DNA from: Nocardia neocaledoniensis
Lineage (GTDB): Bacteria > Actinomycetota > Actinomycetes > Mycobacteriales > Mycobacteriaceae
Length of the DNA stretch: 40,955 nt
Reading direction: 5' to 3'
Assembly (NCBI RefSeq): GCF_029868625.1
Contig: NZ_JARWOJ010000095.1
Location: 1-40,955 of the forward strand
Shown here: piece by piece, positions 9,144 through 20,402 of the stretch
Layout: every line of letters starts with the position of its first letter
Numbering within the stretch: the first letter of the stretch is position 1
Notes under the pieces: generated by a model
Databases searched by the model: none
What the model saw: the letters and a program-made list of their open reading frames with translations, nothing else
What the model was told of the DNA's origin: nothing
Position numbers and translations under genes: made by a program

Positions 9144-10081
9144 TCTCGCTGCGTCAGCACGCCATCTCGATCGCGGCGATCTTTCTCGCCCTGGCCGTCG
9201 GGGTGGTGCTCGGCTCCCAGACCCTCGCCGCGGACATGCTCTCCGGGCTGCGCTCGGACAAGAGTGATCTGAGCGGCCAGGTCGACGCGCTCACCGCACG
9301 CAACGAACAGCTCACCGGACAGCTCGACGCCGCCGACCGTTTCCTGGCGGGATCTGCGGGCCGGATCCTGGGTGGCACGCTGGCCGACCGCAGCGTCGTC
9401 GTGTTCAGCACCCCCGACGCCGACCCCGGCGACATCGACGGGGTGACTCGCGCACTCGAGACCGCGGGTGCCGCGGTGACCGGCCGGATCGCGCTCACCG
9501 AGTCCTTCGTCGACGCGGGCGAGGGCGACCGGATGCGCTCGGCGCTGACCAATATCGTTCCGGCGGGCGCGCAGCTGCGCACCGGCGCGGTCGACCAGGG
9601 CTCGATGGCGGGGGACCTGCTCGGGCTCACGCTGCTGCTCGACCCGGCGACCAATCAGCCGCGCAGTACCGAGCCCGAACTCGCGCTGGTTCTCGAGACC
9701 CTGCGCGGCGGCGGTTTCCTGGCCTACGGCGAGGGGCCGGTCCGGCCCGCGCAGCTGGCGGTCGTGGTCACCGGCAACGGTGTCGCATCCGACACCGGCC
9801 AGGGCGCGACTATCGCCCGCTTCGCCGGCGCCGTGCGCGCGCGGGCCACGGGCGCGGTGCTGGCAGGCCGGGCCGGTGCCGCCGAGGGGAACGGCGCGAT
9901 CGCGCACGTCCGCGCGCAGGCGCCGCTGGCGACCACGGTGACCACGGTCGACAACGTCGACCGCGAGATCGGCCGGGTGACAACCGCTCTCGCCTTCACC
10001 GAGCAGCTCTCCGGCGGTGCGGGCCGGTACGGGACCGGGCCGACGGCGACCTCGCTCACGATGATCGCCATGCCTCGCTGA
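9140..10081 (+). CDS. steB: SteB/MctB-like membrane-anchored protein (Rv1698 homologue)
   Basis: The 313-residue protein has one N-terminal membrane segment (residues ~7-28, ISIAAIFLALAVGVVLGSQ), then a predicted coiled coil (~34-66, KSDLSGQVDALTARNEQLTGQLD), then a large extracytoplasmic alpha/beta domain. The family was first described as a copper-transport protein in mycobacteria (MctB) and later as the SteA partner in corynebacteria. I start at the GTG overlapping the steA stop. Coupling to steA favours the cytokinesis role; a copper role is not visible in sequence. Confidence 0.87.
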   Translation: MISLRQHAISIAAIFLALAVGVVLGSQTLAADMLSGLRSDKSDLSGQVDALTARNEQLTGQLDAADRFLAGSAGRILGGTLADRSVVVFSTPDADPGDIDGVTRALETAGAAVTGRIALTESFVDAGEGDRMRSALTNIVPAGAQLRTGAVDQGSMAGDLLGLTLLLDPATNQPRSTEPELALVLETLRGGGFLAYGEGPVRPAQLAVVVTGNGVASDTGQGATIARFAGAVRARATGAVLAGRAGAAEGNGAIAHVRAQAPLATTVTTVDNVDREIGRVTTALAFTEQLSGGAGRYGTGPTATSLTMIAMPR

Positions 10082-11881
<1,800 letters not shown>

Positions 11882-11898
11882 GCGGGAGCGATCGAGAA

Positions 11899-12555
11899 GT
11901 GAGCAAGCCCGGTAGTCACGAGTTCGAAACGGTGTCGAGCCGGGTGCTCTACAGCGGCGCGATCCTGGCCCTGCGCCAGGATCAGGTCGCGATGCCGGAC
12001 GGGCGGATCGCCGAGCGCGAGGTCATCGAGCATCACGCCGCGGTCGCGGTGCTCGCGCTCGACGACGACGGCAACGTCGTCCTGATCCGGCAGTACCGGC
12101 ATCCGCTCGGTACCCGGCTGCTCGAACTGCCCGCCGGGCTGCTCGACATCGACGGCGAGGACCCGCTCACCGCGGCCAAGCGCGAGCTGGCCGAGGAGAC
12201 GGGCCTGGCCGCCGCCGAGTGGTCGGTGCTGGTGGATGTGGCGTTGTCGCCGGGGTTCACCGACGAGGCGCTGCGGGTGTATTTCGCCACCGGGCTCTCC
12301 GAGACCGACCGGCCGGACCCCGAACACGAGGAAGCCGACCTGGAGCTGGTGCGGATGCCGGTCGCCGAGGCTGTCCGGGCCGCGCTGGCCGGGGAGATCG
12401 TGAACGCGACCGCGGTGGCGGGTGTCCTCGCCTACGCGGCGGCCTCGGCGAACGCGGTGCCGATGCGCCCGGCTGACGCGCCGTGGCCTGGTCAGCCGAC
12501 GGCGTTCCTGCGGCGCAAGGCCGAGCAGGCGGCGGCATCGGGTAGCGGCGCGTGA
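11899..12555 (+). CDS. Nudix hydrolase (ADP-ribose pyrophosphatase-like, Rv1700 homologue)
   Basis: The 218-residue protein has the Nudix box around ELPAGLLDIDGEDPLT followed by AAKRELAEETGL, with REL-x-EE-x-G intact and one extra residue between the first Gly and Glu, as in Rv1700. N-terminal ETVSSRVLYSGAILALRQDQV and QYRHPLG are typical of ADP-ribose pyrophosphatases, which cleave ADP-ribose to AMP and ribose 5-phosphate. It starts with GTG 17 bp after pyrG, with GGAG upstream, and is likely in the same operon. Confidence 0.9.
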   Translation: MSKPGSHEFETVSSRVLYSGAILALRQDQVAMPDGRIAEREVIEHHAAVAVLALDDDGNVVLIRQYRHPLGTRLLELPAGLLDIDGEDPLTAAKRELAEETGLAAAEWSVLVDVALSPGFTDEALRVYFATGLSETDRPDPEHEEADLELVRMPVAEAVRAALAGEIVNATAVAGVLAYAAASANAVPMRPADAPWPGQPTAFLRRKAEQAAASGSGA

Positions 12556-12677
12556 GCGCGGCTCGCGGCTGTTCGGCCTCGCGGGCCGCCGCGGTCTTCG
12601 CGGGTTCGGCCCGTGGCCTGCCCGCCGGGGACGTCGGAGCCGCGCCGCACGCCGGCGGAGACTAGACGGGTTCGGGC

Positions 12678-13610
12678 GTGCTCGCGCGCGAGATCGACGC
12701 CTACCTCGACCACCTCGCGGTCGAGCGCGGCGCCGCGCGCAACACCCTCGGCGCCTATCGCCGTGATCTCGGCCGCTACCGCACCTTTCTGGACGGGCGC
12801 GGCATCGACAGCCTGCGGGCGGTCACCCAGGGCGATGTCGCCGAGTTCACCATGGCGCTGCGGTCCGGCGGCACGGACCATCCACCGCTCGCGGCGGGCT
12901 CGGTGGCCAGGGCGCTGATCGCGGTCCGTGGCCTGCACAAGTTCGCCGCCGCGGAGGGCCTCACCGACACCGATGTGGCGCACGCGGTGAAACCGCCCGC
13001 GCCGGGCCGCCGCCTGCCCAAGGCGCTGCCCTACGACCAGGTGCTGCGGTTGCTCGAGGCGGCGGGTGGCGAGGGCGACGCGGCCGACGGCGGTCCGCGC
13101 GGCCTGCGCGACCGCGCGCTGCTGGAACTGCTGTACTCCACCGGCGCCCGCATCTCCGAGATGGTCGGCCTCGACGTCGACGACATCGACGCCGAGCAGC
13201 GGTGCGTCGTGCTGCGCGGCAAGGGTGGCAAACAGCGGCTCGTTCCCATCGGCCGTCCCGCACTGGCCGCCGTCGACGCCTATCTCGTGCGGGGCAGGCC
13301 GAGTCTCGCGGCGAGCGGGAAGGGGTCCGGCGGTGCGCTCTTCCTCAACGTGCGCGGCGGCAGGCTCTCGCGGCAGAGCGCCTGGCAGGTGTTGCAGACC
13401 GCCGCCGAACGGGCCGGGATAGGGGCCGCCGTCTCGCCGCACACCCTGCGGCATTCCTTCGCGACCCACCTGCTCGACGGCGGCGCCGACGTGCGCGTGG
13501 TCCAGGAACTGCTCGGCCACGCCTCGGTGACGACCACCCAGATCTACACCCTCGTCACGGTGAGCACACTGCGCGAAGTCTGGGCGACCGCGCACCCGAG
13601 GGCCAGGTGA
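12678..13610 (+). CDS. xerD: Tyrosine recombinase XerD
   Basis: The 310-residue recombinase resolves chromosome dimers at dif with XerC. An N-terminal SAM-like DNA-binding domain covers residues ~1-105. The catalytic domain has all expected residues: Arg158 (GARISE), Lys182, His255-x-x-Arg258, His281 (LLGHASV) and the nucleophile Tyr290 (TTQIYT). Length and position match Rv1701. The GTG start at 12678 is the first plausible start; the 122 bp before it show no gene. Confidence 0.94.
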   Translation: MLAREIDAYLDHLAVERGAARNTLGAYRRDLGRYRTFLDGRGIDSLRAVTQGDVAEFTMALRSGGTDHPPLAAGSVARALIAVRGLHKFAAAEGLTDTDVAHAVKPPAPGRRLPKALPYDQVLRLLEAAGGEGDAADGGPRGLRDRALLELLYSTGARISEMVGLDVDDIDAEQRCVVLRGKGGKQRLVPIGRPALAAVDAYLVRGRPSLAASGKGSGGALFLNVRGGRLSRQSAWQVLQTAAERAGIGAAVSPHTLRHSFATHLLDGGADVRVVQELLGHASVTTTQIYTLVTVSTLREVWATAHPRAR

Positions 13611-13617
13611 ACCGCCA

Positions 13618-13635
13618 CCGGACAGTCATGTCCGG
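13618..13635 (+). terminator. Short hairpin after xerD
   Basis: CCGGACA at 13618-13624 pairs with TGTCCGG at 13629-13635 around a GTCA loop, 8 nt after the xerD stop. It could end xerD transcription before the parA promoter region. Confidence 0.45.
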
Positions 13636-13784
13636 CGGGTATCGTGCGAACACGCCCGGCGTTGCCATGCTGTACCTCACCGGTCCGAGCGGTAGCGTCT
13701 ACCCAGAGCTGGACCGTACGAAAGCGAGTCCCGGCCGAATCGGGCTCGCTACCCTCGACAGGGGATACCGGCAGGAAAACGTAT

Positions 13785-13790
13785 AAGGAG
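13785..13790 (+). promoter_or_regulatory. Ribosome binding site that fixes the parA start
   Basis: AAGGAG lies 9 nt before GTG 13800. The same frame is open much farther upstream, but only this codon has a Shine-Dalgarno match, and homologous ParA proteins begin about 50 residues before Walker A. Confidence 0.6.
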
Positions 13791-13799
13791 CAGCGGATC

Positions 13800-14693
13800 G
13801 TGACGACAGCGGAAACACCGTGGGACGGTGGACCGGATCAGGTCGCCGAGGCCGTCGAGATGGGCCCGACCGGGCGCCCGCTGCGACTGGTACCCGAACC
13901 ACCGCAGGTGCAGCGTCACGGTGACGCGCTGGTGGTGGCCATGTGCAACCAGAAGGGCGGGGTCGGCAAGACCACCTCGACCATCAATCTCGGTGCCGCC
14001 CTGGCCGAATACGGCCGCCGCGTACTGCTCGTCGACCTCGATCCGCAGGGCGCGCTCTCGGCCGGCCTCGGCGTGGCCCACCACGATCTCGACCTGACCG
14101 TGCACAACCTGCTGATCGGCGGGAAGGCCACCGTCGACGACGTCCTGCAGACCACCAAGGTCGACGGGATGGACCTGTTACCCAGCAACATCGACCTCTC
14201 CGCGGCCGAGATCCAGCTGGTCAACGAGGTGGGCCGGGAACAGTCGCTGGGCCGCGCGCTGGCCGGGGTGCGTGACCGCTACGACTACATCCTCATCGAT
14301 TGCCAGCCCTCGCTCGGCCTGCTCACCGTCAACGCGCTGGCCTGCTCCGACGGCGTGATCATCCCGATGGAGTGCGAGTACTTCTCGCTGCGCGGCCTGG
14401 CGCTGCTCAACGACACCGTGGAGAAGGTGCGCGACCGCCTCAACCCGCGACTGAGCCTGTACGGCATCGTGGTCACCATGTTCGACGCGCGCCTGCTGCA
14501 TTCGCGCCAGGTGATGTCGCGGGTGGTCGAGGTGTTCGGCGACCTGGTCTACGACACCGCCATCTCGCGCACCGTCCGGTTCCCCGATGCCAGTGTGGCC
14601 GGTGAACCCATCACCACGTGGGCACCGAAATCCGGCGGCGCCGAATCGTATCGGGCGATGGCACGCGAGGTCATCCACCGGTCGGGCCGGTGA
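13800..14693 (+). CDS. ParA/Soj-type ATPase (Rv1708 homologue)
   Basis: The 297-residue protein has the deviant Walker A K52-GGVGKTT of ParA/MinD ATPases (the signature Lys is present), the A' motif LLVDLDPQGALSAGLG, and IDCQPSLGLLTVNAL as motif 3. A ~40-residue Pro-rich N-terminal arm precedes the ATPase fold. It is directly coupled to scpA (GTGA overlap at 14690-14693), as in other actinobacteria, so it probably works with the ScpAB condensin accessory pair, although the main ParA lies elsewhere with parB. I start at GTG 13800 because AAGGAG at 13785-13790 is 9 nt upstream. Confidence 0.92.
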   Translation: MTTAETPWDGGPDQVAEAVEMGPTGRPLRLVPEPPQVQRHGDALVVAMCNQKGGVGKTTSTINLGAALAEYGRRVLLVDLDPQGALSAGLGVAHHDLDLTVHNLLIGGKATVDDVLQTTKVDGMDLLPSNIDLSAAEIQLVNEVGREQSLGRALAGVRDRYDYILIDCQPSLGLLTVNALACSDGVIIPMECEYFSLRGLALLNDTVEKVRDRLNPRLSLYGIVVTMFDARLLHSRQVMSRVVEVFGDLVYDTAISRTVRFPDASVAGEPITTWAPKSGGAESYRAMAREVIHRSGR

Positions 14694-15643
14694 TCGACGC
14701 TCGACCCGCGGTGCACGAAGACAACGGACAGATTCTCGGCCGCCTCGATTCTGGACTGACCGGAGGGAGGGAAGAATCGAGGCCTGAGGGCCGAGAATCC
14801 GCGGCACCAGCCGCCAAGGATGCTGTTTTCCATCTGCGGCTGAAGAACTTCGAAGGGCCGTTCGATCTGCTGCTGACGCTGATCAGTTCGCGCAAACTCG
14901 ATGTCACCGAGGTCGCGCTGCATCAGGTCACCGACGAGTTCATCGCCTATACGAAGGCGCTGACCGCCGAACTCGTCGAGAACACCAAGCTGCGCGCCGA
15001 CAAGATCCTCGATCAGACCACCGAATTCCTCGTCGTCGCCGCCACGCTGCTCGATCTCAAGGCCGCCCGGCTGCTGCCCTCGGGCGAGATGACCGACGCC
15101 GACGACCTGGAACTGCTCGACGCGCGCGACCTGCTGTTCGCCCGGCTGCTGCAATACCGGGCGTTCAAACAGGTCGCCGAGCTGTTCGGTGAACTGGAAG
15201 CGGCCGCGCTGCGCCGGTACCCGAGGTCGGTGGCGCTCGAGGAACAGTTCGAGGGCCTGCTGCCCGAGGTGACGCTCGGCGTCGACATCGCCGCCTTCGC
15301 CGAGATCGCCGCCGCCGCGTTCCGGCCGCGCCCGATCGCCCAGGTCGGCCTCGGGCATCTGCACATGCACACCATCTCGGTCGCCGAGCAGGCCGAGCTG
15401 GTGCTGGCCCGGTTGAAGGAACGCGGGCCGGGCGGGTGGACCACCTTCGCCGAACTTGTCGAGGACTGCACCGTCCCGGTGGAAATCGTGGCCCGGTTCC
15501 TGGCGTTGCTCGAGTTGTATCGCGGCAAAACCATCGCGTTCGACCAGCCCGATCCGCTCGGCCCGCTGGCCGTGAGCTGGCTCGGCGAACTGGACCCGGA
15601 CGCCGAAGCGGCGGCGCTGACCTTCGAGGAGGACTACGGATGA
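14690..15643 (+). CDS. scpA: Segregation and condensation protein A
   Basis: This 317-residue kleisin subunit bridges SMC. A Ser/Gly/Glu-rich N-terminal extension of ~45 residues precedes the conserved VFHLRLKNFEGPFDLLLTLI block; then LDVTEVALHQVTDEFIAY and TTEFLVVAATLLDLKAARLLP. The C-terminal winged helix (TFAELVEDC, VEIVARFLALLELYRGKTIAFDQ) is intact. The start is the GTG overlapping the parA stop; a GTG at 14711 is an alternative. Confidence 0.94.
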   Translation: MIDARPAVHEDNGQILGRLDSGLTGGREESRPEGRESAAPAAKDAVFHLRLKNFEGPFDLLLTLISSRKLDVTEVALHQVTDEFIAYTKALTAELVENTKLRADKILDQTTEFLVVAATLLDLKAARLLPSGEMTDADDLELLDARDLLFARLLQYRAFKQVAELFGELEAAALRRYPRSVALEEQFEGLLPEVTLGVDIAAFAEIAAAAFRPRPIAQVGLGHLHMHTISVAEQAELVLARLKERGPGGWTTFAELVEDCTVPVEIVARFLALLELYRGKTIAFDQPDPLGPLAVSWLGELDPDAEAAALTFEEDYG

Positions 15644-15713
15644 TCGAGTCGAGCCCGGAGGCGGCAGCGCAGCGTAACCACGGAGGGCTCCCGATCATCC
15701 AGGAGGGAACAGC

Positions 15714-16370
15714 ATGACCGAGGCAGTGGTGGAGTTCACTTCCGAGCCGCTCGAGGACGGCGAACTGCGGTCGGCGCTCGAGGCCATGCTGCTCGTCGTC
15801 GACGCTCCCGCGCCGGTAGAACAGCTGGCAGCGGCCGTCGACGACACCGCCGAGCGGGTCGAGGCCACGCTGCGGGCGATGTCGGCCGAGCTCACCGCGC
15901 GGGGCAGCGGCATCGACCTGCGTTTCGTCGGGGACGGCTGGCGCTTCTATACTCGACAGGAGTACGCGCCCTATGTCGAGCGGGTACTGCTCGACGGGGC
16001 CCGGACGAAGCTCACCCGGGCCGCCTTGGAGACCTTGGCGGTGATCGCCTACCGCCAGCCGGTGACCCGCACCAGGGTCAGCGCGGTTCGCGGGGTGAAC
16101 GTCGACGGAGTGATGCGCACATTGCTCGCCAGGGGCCTGATCGCGGAAGCGGGTCAGGATCCGGAGACCAACGGCACGCTGTACCGCACCACCGAGTTGT
16201 TCCTCGAACGGATCGGGCTCGCCTCACTCGGCGACCTGCCACCGCTGGCGCCGCTGCTTCCCGGCGTCGATCTGATCGATGAGATCAGCGAGAGCCTGGA
16301 GACCGACCCCCGGTTCACCAGGCTGAAGAAACCCGCCGAGTCCGACATGGACCTCGGCACCGACGATTGA
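15714..16370 (+). CDS. scpB: Segregation and condensation protein B
   Basis: The 218-residue protein has two winged-helix domains: LRSALEAMLLVVDAPAPVEQL and the second with AALETLAVIAYRQPVTRTRVSAVRGVNVDGVMRTLLARGLI. It dimerises and binds ScpA in the SMC complex. The ATG has an almost perfect AGGAGG at 15701-15706. A 70-bp gap, rather than an overlap, separates it from scpA. The C-terminal tail (~20 residues, acidic) is weakly conserved. Confidence 0.93.
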   Translation: MTEAVVEFTSEPLEDGELRSALEAMLLVVDAPAPVEQLAAAVDDTAERVEATLRAMSAELTARGSGIDLRFVGDGWRFYTRQEYAPYVERVLLDGARTKLTRAALETLAVIAYRQPVTRTRVSAVRGVNVDGVMRTLLARGLIAEAGQDPETNGTLYRTTELFLERIGLASLGDLPPLAPLLPGVDLIDEISESLETDPRFTRLKKPAESDMDLGTDD

Positions 16371-16378
16371 CAGGACAG

Positions 16379-17695
16379 ATGAATAATTCCGCTCGCCGAG
16401 ATGGCACACCGGATCGAAGAAGACGCACCGACCAGCCCCGTAGCGGCGCGAACCGAACCGCGGGATCCCGCGGCGGCACCGCGCGCACCGGGCAGGGCGG
16501 CGCCCGCGGCGAGGCCACCGGCCGCCGCGGAACCGGCGCGGGTGGTTACTCCCGCGACACCGGCGCTCGCCGCGGCACCTCCGCGGGCGGCTACCAGCGT
16601 GACGGTGACTACGACGGTCGCCGTGGCGGCTCCGCCGGTGGTTACCAGCGTGACACCGAATCCGGGGGGCGCCGCGGCGCCTCCGCCGGCGGTTTCCAGC
16701 GTGACGGCGGTCGCCGTGGCACCGGTGGCTACCAGCGCGACGACGCCGAGCGCGGTGGACGTCCCGGTGCTCAGCAACGCGGCGCCGCGCCACGGGCGGG
16801 CGGCAATGCCCGGCCCACCACCGCGCAGGCCCCGGCCGCGCGCAAGAAGGCGGCCAAGCCGCAGCGCAAGGTGGTCGCGCCGACCATCCTGAACAACGCC
16901 AAGCCCGCGCGGCATCAGCACGCCGATACCGCCGAGGGCCCCAAGAAGCTGCCGTGGGGCGAGGGGGAACGCCTGCAGAAGGTGCTCGCCAAGGCGGGCG
17001 TCGCCTCGCGTCGCGCCGCCGAGGACATGATCGCGGCCGGTCGCGTCGAGGTCGACGGCAAGATCGTGCGTGAGCAGGGCCTGCGCGTGGACCCGGAGAA
17101 CGCGGTCGTGCGTGTCGACGGCACCCGCGTCGTCGTGCGTGACGAGCTGGTGCACCTGGTGCTGAACAAGCCGCGTGGCTGGCAGTCGACCATGTCCGAC
17201 GATCTGGGCCGTCCCTGCGTCGGCGACATCGTCGCCGAGCGGATCGCCGCCGGTCAGCGCCTGTTCCATGTCGGCCGTCTGGACGCCGACACCGAGGGCC
17301 TGCTGCTGCTCACCAACGACGGGGAGATGGCGCATCGGCTGATGCACCCCTCCTTCGAGGTGCCCAAGACCTACCTGGCCACCGTGCAGGGCGAGGTGAA
17401 CTACCGCCTGATCAGCAAGCGCCTGCGCGACGGCGTCGAGCTCGAGGACGGGCCGGCCAAGGTCGACCGGTTCGCGCTGCTCGAGGCACACGAGGGTCGT
17501 TCGCTGGTCAAGCTCGTGTTGCACGAGGGCCGCAAGCACATCGTGCGTAGGCTGCTCGACGAGGTCGGCCACCCGGTGATCCGGCTGGTACGTACCCATC
17601 TGGGCCCGGTGGCGCTGGGCGACCAGCGTCCGGGCACGCTGCGCGTGCTCGGCCGGGACGAGATCGGCAAACTCTACGAGGCGGTGCAGTTGTGA
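16379..17695 (+). CDS. rluB: 23S rRNA pseudouridine synthase (RluB type) with repetitive Gly/Arg-rich N-terminal region
   Basis: The 438-residue protein is about 190 residues longer than the minimal RluB fold. The extension (~residues 10-150) consists of repeats such as GGYQRD-x-GRRG-xSAG. An S4 RNA-binding domain follows (~194-250: [21 protein letters not shown]). The catalytic domain holds Asp302 in [17 protein letters not shown], and KPRGWQST is also present. It isomerises a uridine in helix 89/90 of 23S rRNA (position by family). I use ATG 16379; the in-frame TTG at 16367 overlaps scpB and is a weaker choice. The stop overlaps cmk. Confidence 0.92.
   Translation: MNNSARRDGTPDRRRRTDQPRSGANRTAGSRGGTARTGQGGARGEATGRRGTGAGGYSRDTGARRGTSAGGYQRDGDYDGRRGGSAGGYQRDTESGGRRGASAGGFQRDGGRRGTGGYQRDDAERGGRPGAQQRGAAPRAGGNARPTTAQAPAARKKAAKPQRKVVAPTILNNAKPARHQHADTAEGPKKLPWGEGERLQKVLAKAGVASRRAAEDMIAAGRVEVDGKIVREQGLRVDPENAVVRVDGTRVVVRDELVHLVLNKPRGWQSTMSDDLGRPCVGDIVAERIAAGQRLFHVGRLDADTEGLLLLTNDGEMAHRLMHPSFEVPKTYLATVQGEVNYRLISKRLRDGVELEDGPAKVDRFALLEAHEGRSLVKLVLHEGRKHIVRRLLDEVGHPVIRLVRTHLGPVALGDQRPGTLRVLGRDEIGKLYEAVQL
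16500..16770 (+). repeat. Degenerate coding repeats in rluB (GGYQRD units)
   Basis: Four to five copies of an ~18-residue unit are present: [15 protein letters not shown], then [46 protein letters not shown], and [12 protein letters not shown]. Nucleotide copies differ mainly at wobble positions. Confidence 0.75.
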
Positions 17696-18438
17696 ACGGA
17701 GTGGATTCCCCGGTGAAGATCATGGGCGACCGCATGACCGGCGACGGCACCCTGGTCGTCGCGATGGACGGTCCCTCCGGCACCGGCAAGTCCAGTGTGT
17801 CGCGCAGGCTGGCCACGCGTCTTGGCGCCCGCTACCTCGACACCGGCGCCATGTACCGGGTCGCCACGCTGCGCGTGCTGCGCGCCGGGGTCGACCTGGC
17901 CGATCCGACGGCGATCGCCGAAACCGTTGCGGCCCTGCCCTTGTCGATCGGCACCGATCCGAGCCACGAGGTGATCGAGCTCGACGGCGAGGACGTCTCC
18001 GCCGAGATCCGCGGTGACGCCGTCACCAAGGCCGTGTCCGCGGTATCGGCGGTGGCCGAGGTGCGCGAGCAGCTCGTCGCCTCGCAGCGCGAGATCGCCG
18101 CCATGGCGGGCCGGATCGTGGTCGAGGGCCGCGACATCGGCACCGTGGTGCTCACCGGCGCCGACGCCAAGATCTACCTGACCGCCTCCGCGGAGGCGCG
18201 CGCCCAGCGGCGCAATGCCCAGAACATCCGCGAGGGACGCGGCGACGACTACGCGGCCGTACTGGCCGACGTGCAGCGCCGCGACACCCTCGATTCCACC
18301 CGCACGGTGTCGCCGCTGCGCCCCGCAGCCGACGCGGTGCTCGTCGACACCAGCGACCTGACGATGGATCAGACCATCGACGAGCTCTACCGCGTGGTGG
18401 CCCAGCAGCTTTCGGCCACGACAGGAGGGTCGCGATGA
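17692..18438 (+). CDS. cmk: Cytidylate kinase
   Basis: The 248-residue kinase phosphorylates CMP and dCMP. The P-loop is G27-PSGTGKSS, the substrate region is [14 protein letters not shown], and the LID/catalytic part is [13 protein letters not shown] followed by AQRRNAQN. It begins with a GTG overlapping the rluB stop, though an ATG at 17734 ([13 protein letters not shown]) would also suit the fold and give a shorter N-terminus. The stop overlaps der by ATGA, so rluB, cmk and der are coupled. Confidence 0.94.
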   Translation: MNGVDSPVKIMGDRMTGDGTLVVAMDGPSGTGKSSVSRRLATRLGARYLDTGAMYRVATLRVLRAGVDLADPTAIAETVAALPLSIGTDPSHEVIELDGEDVSAEIRGDAVTKAVSAVSAVAEVREQLVASQREIAAMAGRIVVEGRDIGTVVLTGADAKIYLTASAEARAQRRNAQNIREGRGDDYAAVLADVQRRDTLDSTRTVSPLRPAADAVLVDTSDLTMDQTIDELYRVVAQQLSATTGGSR

Positions 18439-19853
18439 TCGACGAAGAGGTACTGGTCGGAGACGGCACCTGGTCCGACGAAACCGACTGGGAGATCGCC
18501 GATCTCGAAGGCGAGCACGAGGGCGACGAGCATCTCGCGATGCCGACGGTGGCCGTCGTCGGTCGCCCCAACGTGGGCAAGTCGACCCTGGTGAACCGCA
18601 TCCTCGGGCGCCGCGAGGCCGTCGTCGAGGACATCCCCGGCGTGACCCGCGACCGCATCTCCTACGAGGCCAGCTGGGCCGGACGCCGCTTCCTGGTGCA
18701 GGACACCGGCGGCTGGGAGCCCGACGCCAAGGGCCTGCAGCAGCATGTGGCCCGGCAGGCCGAGGTGGCGATGGAGACCGCCGACGCGATCCTGCTCGTC
18801 GTCGACGCGACCGTCGGCGCCACCGCGACCGACGAGGCGGCGGTGCGCAAGCTGCGCCGCTCCAAGATCCCGGTGATCCTGGTGGCCAACAAGGTCGACG
18901 ACCAGAAGGCCGAACTCGAGGCGGCCAGTCTGTGGTCGCTCGGGCTGGGTGAGCCGCGGATGGTGTCGGCCGCGCACGGCCGCGGGACCGGCGATCTGCT
19001 CGACGATGTGCTCGCCGCGCTGCCGGAAACCCCGCGTGAGGGCACCGGGGTGGCCGGGCCGCGCCGGGTCGCGCTGGTCGGCAAGCCGAATGTCGGCAAG
19101 TCGAGTCTGCTCAACAAGCTCTCCGGCGACGAGCGTTCGGTGGTCCACGATGTCGCGGGCACCACGGTCGACCCGGTCGACTCGCTGGTCGAATTGGGCG
19201 GCAAGGTGTGGAAGTTCGTCGACACCGCCGGGCTGCGCCGCAAGGTGTCCAACGCCTCGGGCACCGAGTTCTACGCCTCGCTGCGCACCAAGTCGGCGCT
19301 CGAGGCCTCCGAGGTCGCGATCATGCTGATCGACGCCTCGGTGCCGATCACCGAGCAGGACCTGCGCGTGATCAGCCTGGTCGCCGACTCCGGTCGCGCG
19401 CTGGTGCTGGCGTTCAACAAGTGGGACCTGGTCGACGAGGACCGCCGGTACATGCTCGAGCGCGAGATCGATCGCGATCTGGTGCGGGTGCCGTGGGCGC
19501 AGCGGGTCAACATCTCCGCCCACACCGGCCGCGCCGTGCAGAAGCTGGTGCCGCAGATGGAGACCGCGCTCGAGTCCTGGGACAAGCGCATCTCCACCGG
19601 CCGGCTGAACACCTGGCTCAAGGAAGTCATCGCGGCCACCCCGCCGCCGATGCGCGGCGGCCGCCAGCCCCGCGTCCTGTTCGCCACCCAGGCAGGCACC
19701 CGCCCGCCGACCTTCGTGCTGTTCACCACCGGCTTCCTCGAGGCGGGCTACCGCCGCTTCCTGGAACGTCGCCTGCGTGAGGAGTTCGGCTTCGACGGAT
19801 CGCCGGTGCGCATCTCGGTGCGCGTCCGCGAGAAGAAGGACCGCAAGAAGTAG
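18435..19853 (+). CDS. der: Ribosome-assembly GTPase Der (EngA)
   Basis: The 472-residue protein has two tandem GTPase domains. The first has G43-RPNVGKS, DTGGW and NKVD; the second has G216-KPNVGKS, DTAGLR and NKWD. A KH-like C-terminal domain follows ([20 protein letters not shown]). An acidic N-terminal extension of ~35 residues is typical of actinobacterial Der. It assists 50S subunit maturation. It ends the conserved block; the hairpin at 19869 follows. Confidence 0.96.
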   Translation: MIDEEVLVGDGTWSDETDWEIADLEGEHEGDEHLAMPTVAVVGRPNVGKSTLVNRILGRREAVVEDIPGVTRDRISYEASWAGRRFLVQDTGGWEPDAKGLQQHVARQAEVAMETADAILLVVDATVGATATDEAAVRKLRRSKIPVILVANKVDDQKAELEAASLWSLGLGEPRMVSAAHGRGTGDLLDDVLAALPETPREGTGVAGPRRVALVGKPNVGKSSLLNKLSGDERSVVHDVAGTTVDPVDSLVELGGKVWKFVDTAGLRRKVSNASGTEFYASLRTKSALEASEVAIMLIDASVPITEQDLRVISLVADSGRALVLAFNKWDLVDEDRRYMLEREIDRDLVRVPWAQRVNISAHTGRAVQKLVPQMETALESWDKRISTGRLNTWLKEVIAATPPPMRGGRQPRVLFATQAGTRPPTFVLFTTGFLEAGYRRFLERRLREEFGFDGSPVRISVRVREKKDRKK

Positions 19854-19868
19854 ATCGAGCATCCGACA

Positions 19869-19899
19869 GTGAGCCCCGGGTACCCAGCCCGGGGCTCAC
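19869..19899 (+). terminator. Strong hairpin after der
   Basis: GTGAGCCCCGGG at 19869-19880 and CCCGGGGCTCAC at 19888-19899 pair perfectly over 12 bp with a 7-nt loop, 15 nt after the der stop. It marks the end of the conserved operon block. Confidence 0.8.
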
Positions 19900-20030
19900 C
19901 GCGTTTCGCGGGGACACCGCGAGACTCCAGGGCTGATAATCGGCTGAGAACCAGCGGAGTCGGACACCTCGGCGCGATCCGACGCGTTGACAAGGCACGA
20001 GGTCCTGTACGGCCTGCCAAGGAGTGCGTC

Positions 20031-20306
20031 ATGAGTCTCATCGGAACCGTGGTCGGCTACGTGCTGACGGTGTTCATCGTGTTGCTGCTCGTCCGGATGG
20101 TGCTGGACTGGGCCGACCTGCTCGGCAAGCTGCCCCCGTGGGCGGGCAAGGCACGCTCGGTGGTGTACGCCGCGACGGAGCCGGTGCTGGCGCCCGTCCG
20201 CCGGGTCCTGCCTCCGGTACGGCTCGGTGGCACGGCCCTCGACCTGGCCTTCACCGTGGTGTTCATCGTCGCGCTGATCCTGCGCTCGGTCGCGGTCAGC
20301 CTGTAG
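20031..20306 (+). CDS. YggT-family small membrane protein
   Basis: The 91-residue protein has two hydrophobic segments (residues ~4-27 and ~68-90). Between them is the YggT signature VYAATEPVLAPVRRVLPPVRLGGTALDLAF. YggT proteins usually sit in the dcw cluster next to sepF and ftsZ and are linked to cell division or osmotic stress. This copy stands alone. AAGGAG at 20019-20024, 6 nt before ATG, supports the start. A TTGACA lies at 19987-19992 but no convincing -10 follows. Confidence 0.85.
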   Translation: MSLIGTVVGYVLTVFIVLLLVRMVLDWADLLGKLPPWAGKARSVVYAATEPVLAPVRRVLPPVRLGGTALDLAFTVVFIVALILRSVAVSL

Positions 20307-20364
20307 CCGGTTCAGGCTTCCAGTACCCGTGGGCGGCCACCACCGCGGCGAGTGAACGACGTCG

Positions 20365-20380
20365 GCCGGCCGCGGCCGGC
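20365..20380. terminator. 16-bp GC palindrome between convergent genes
   Basis: GCCGGCCGCGGCCGGC at 20365-20380 is a perfect palindrome between the converging YggT and NTF2-like genes. With no loop it may form a hairpin only partly. It may be chance in sequence this GC-rich. Confidence 0.35.
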
Positions 20381-20402
20381 GGTGACCAGTGCGCGCCGTG
20401 GT

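Noticed and set aside
19987..19992. A perfect TTGACA before the YggT gene as a promoter
   Set aside because: No -10 element at an acceptable distance, so I only mention it in the gene entry.
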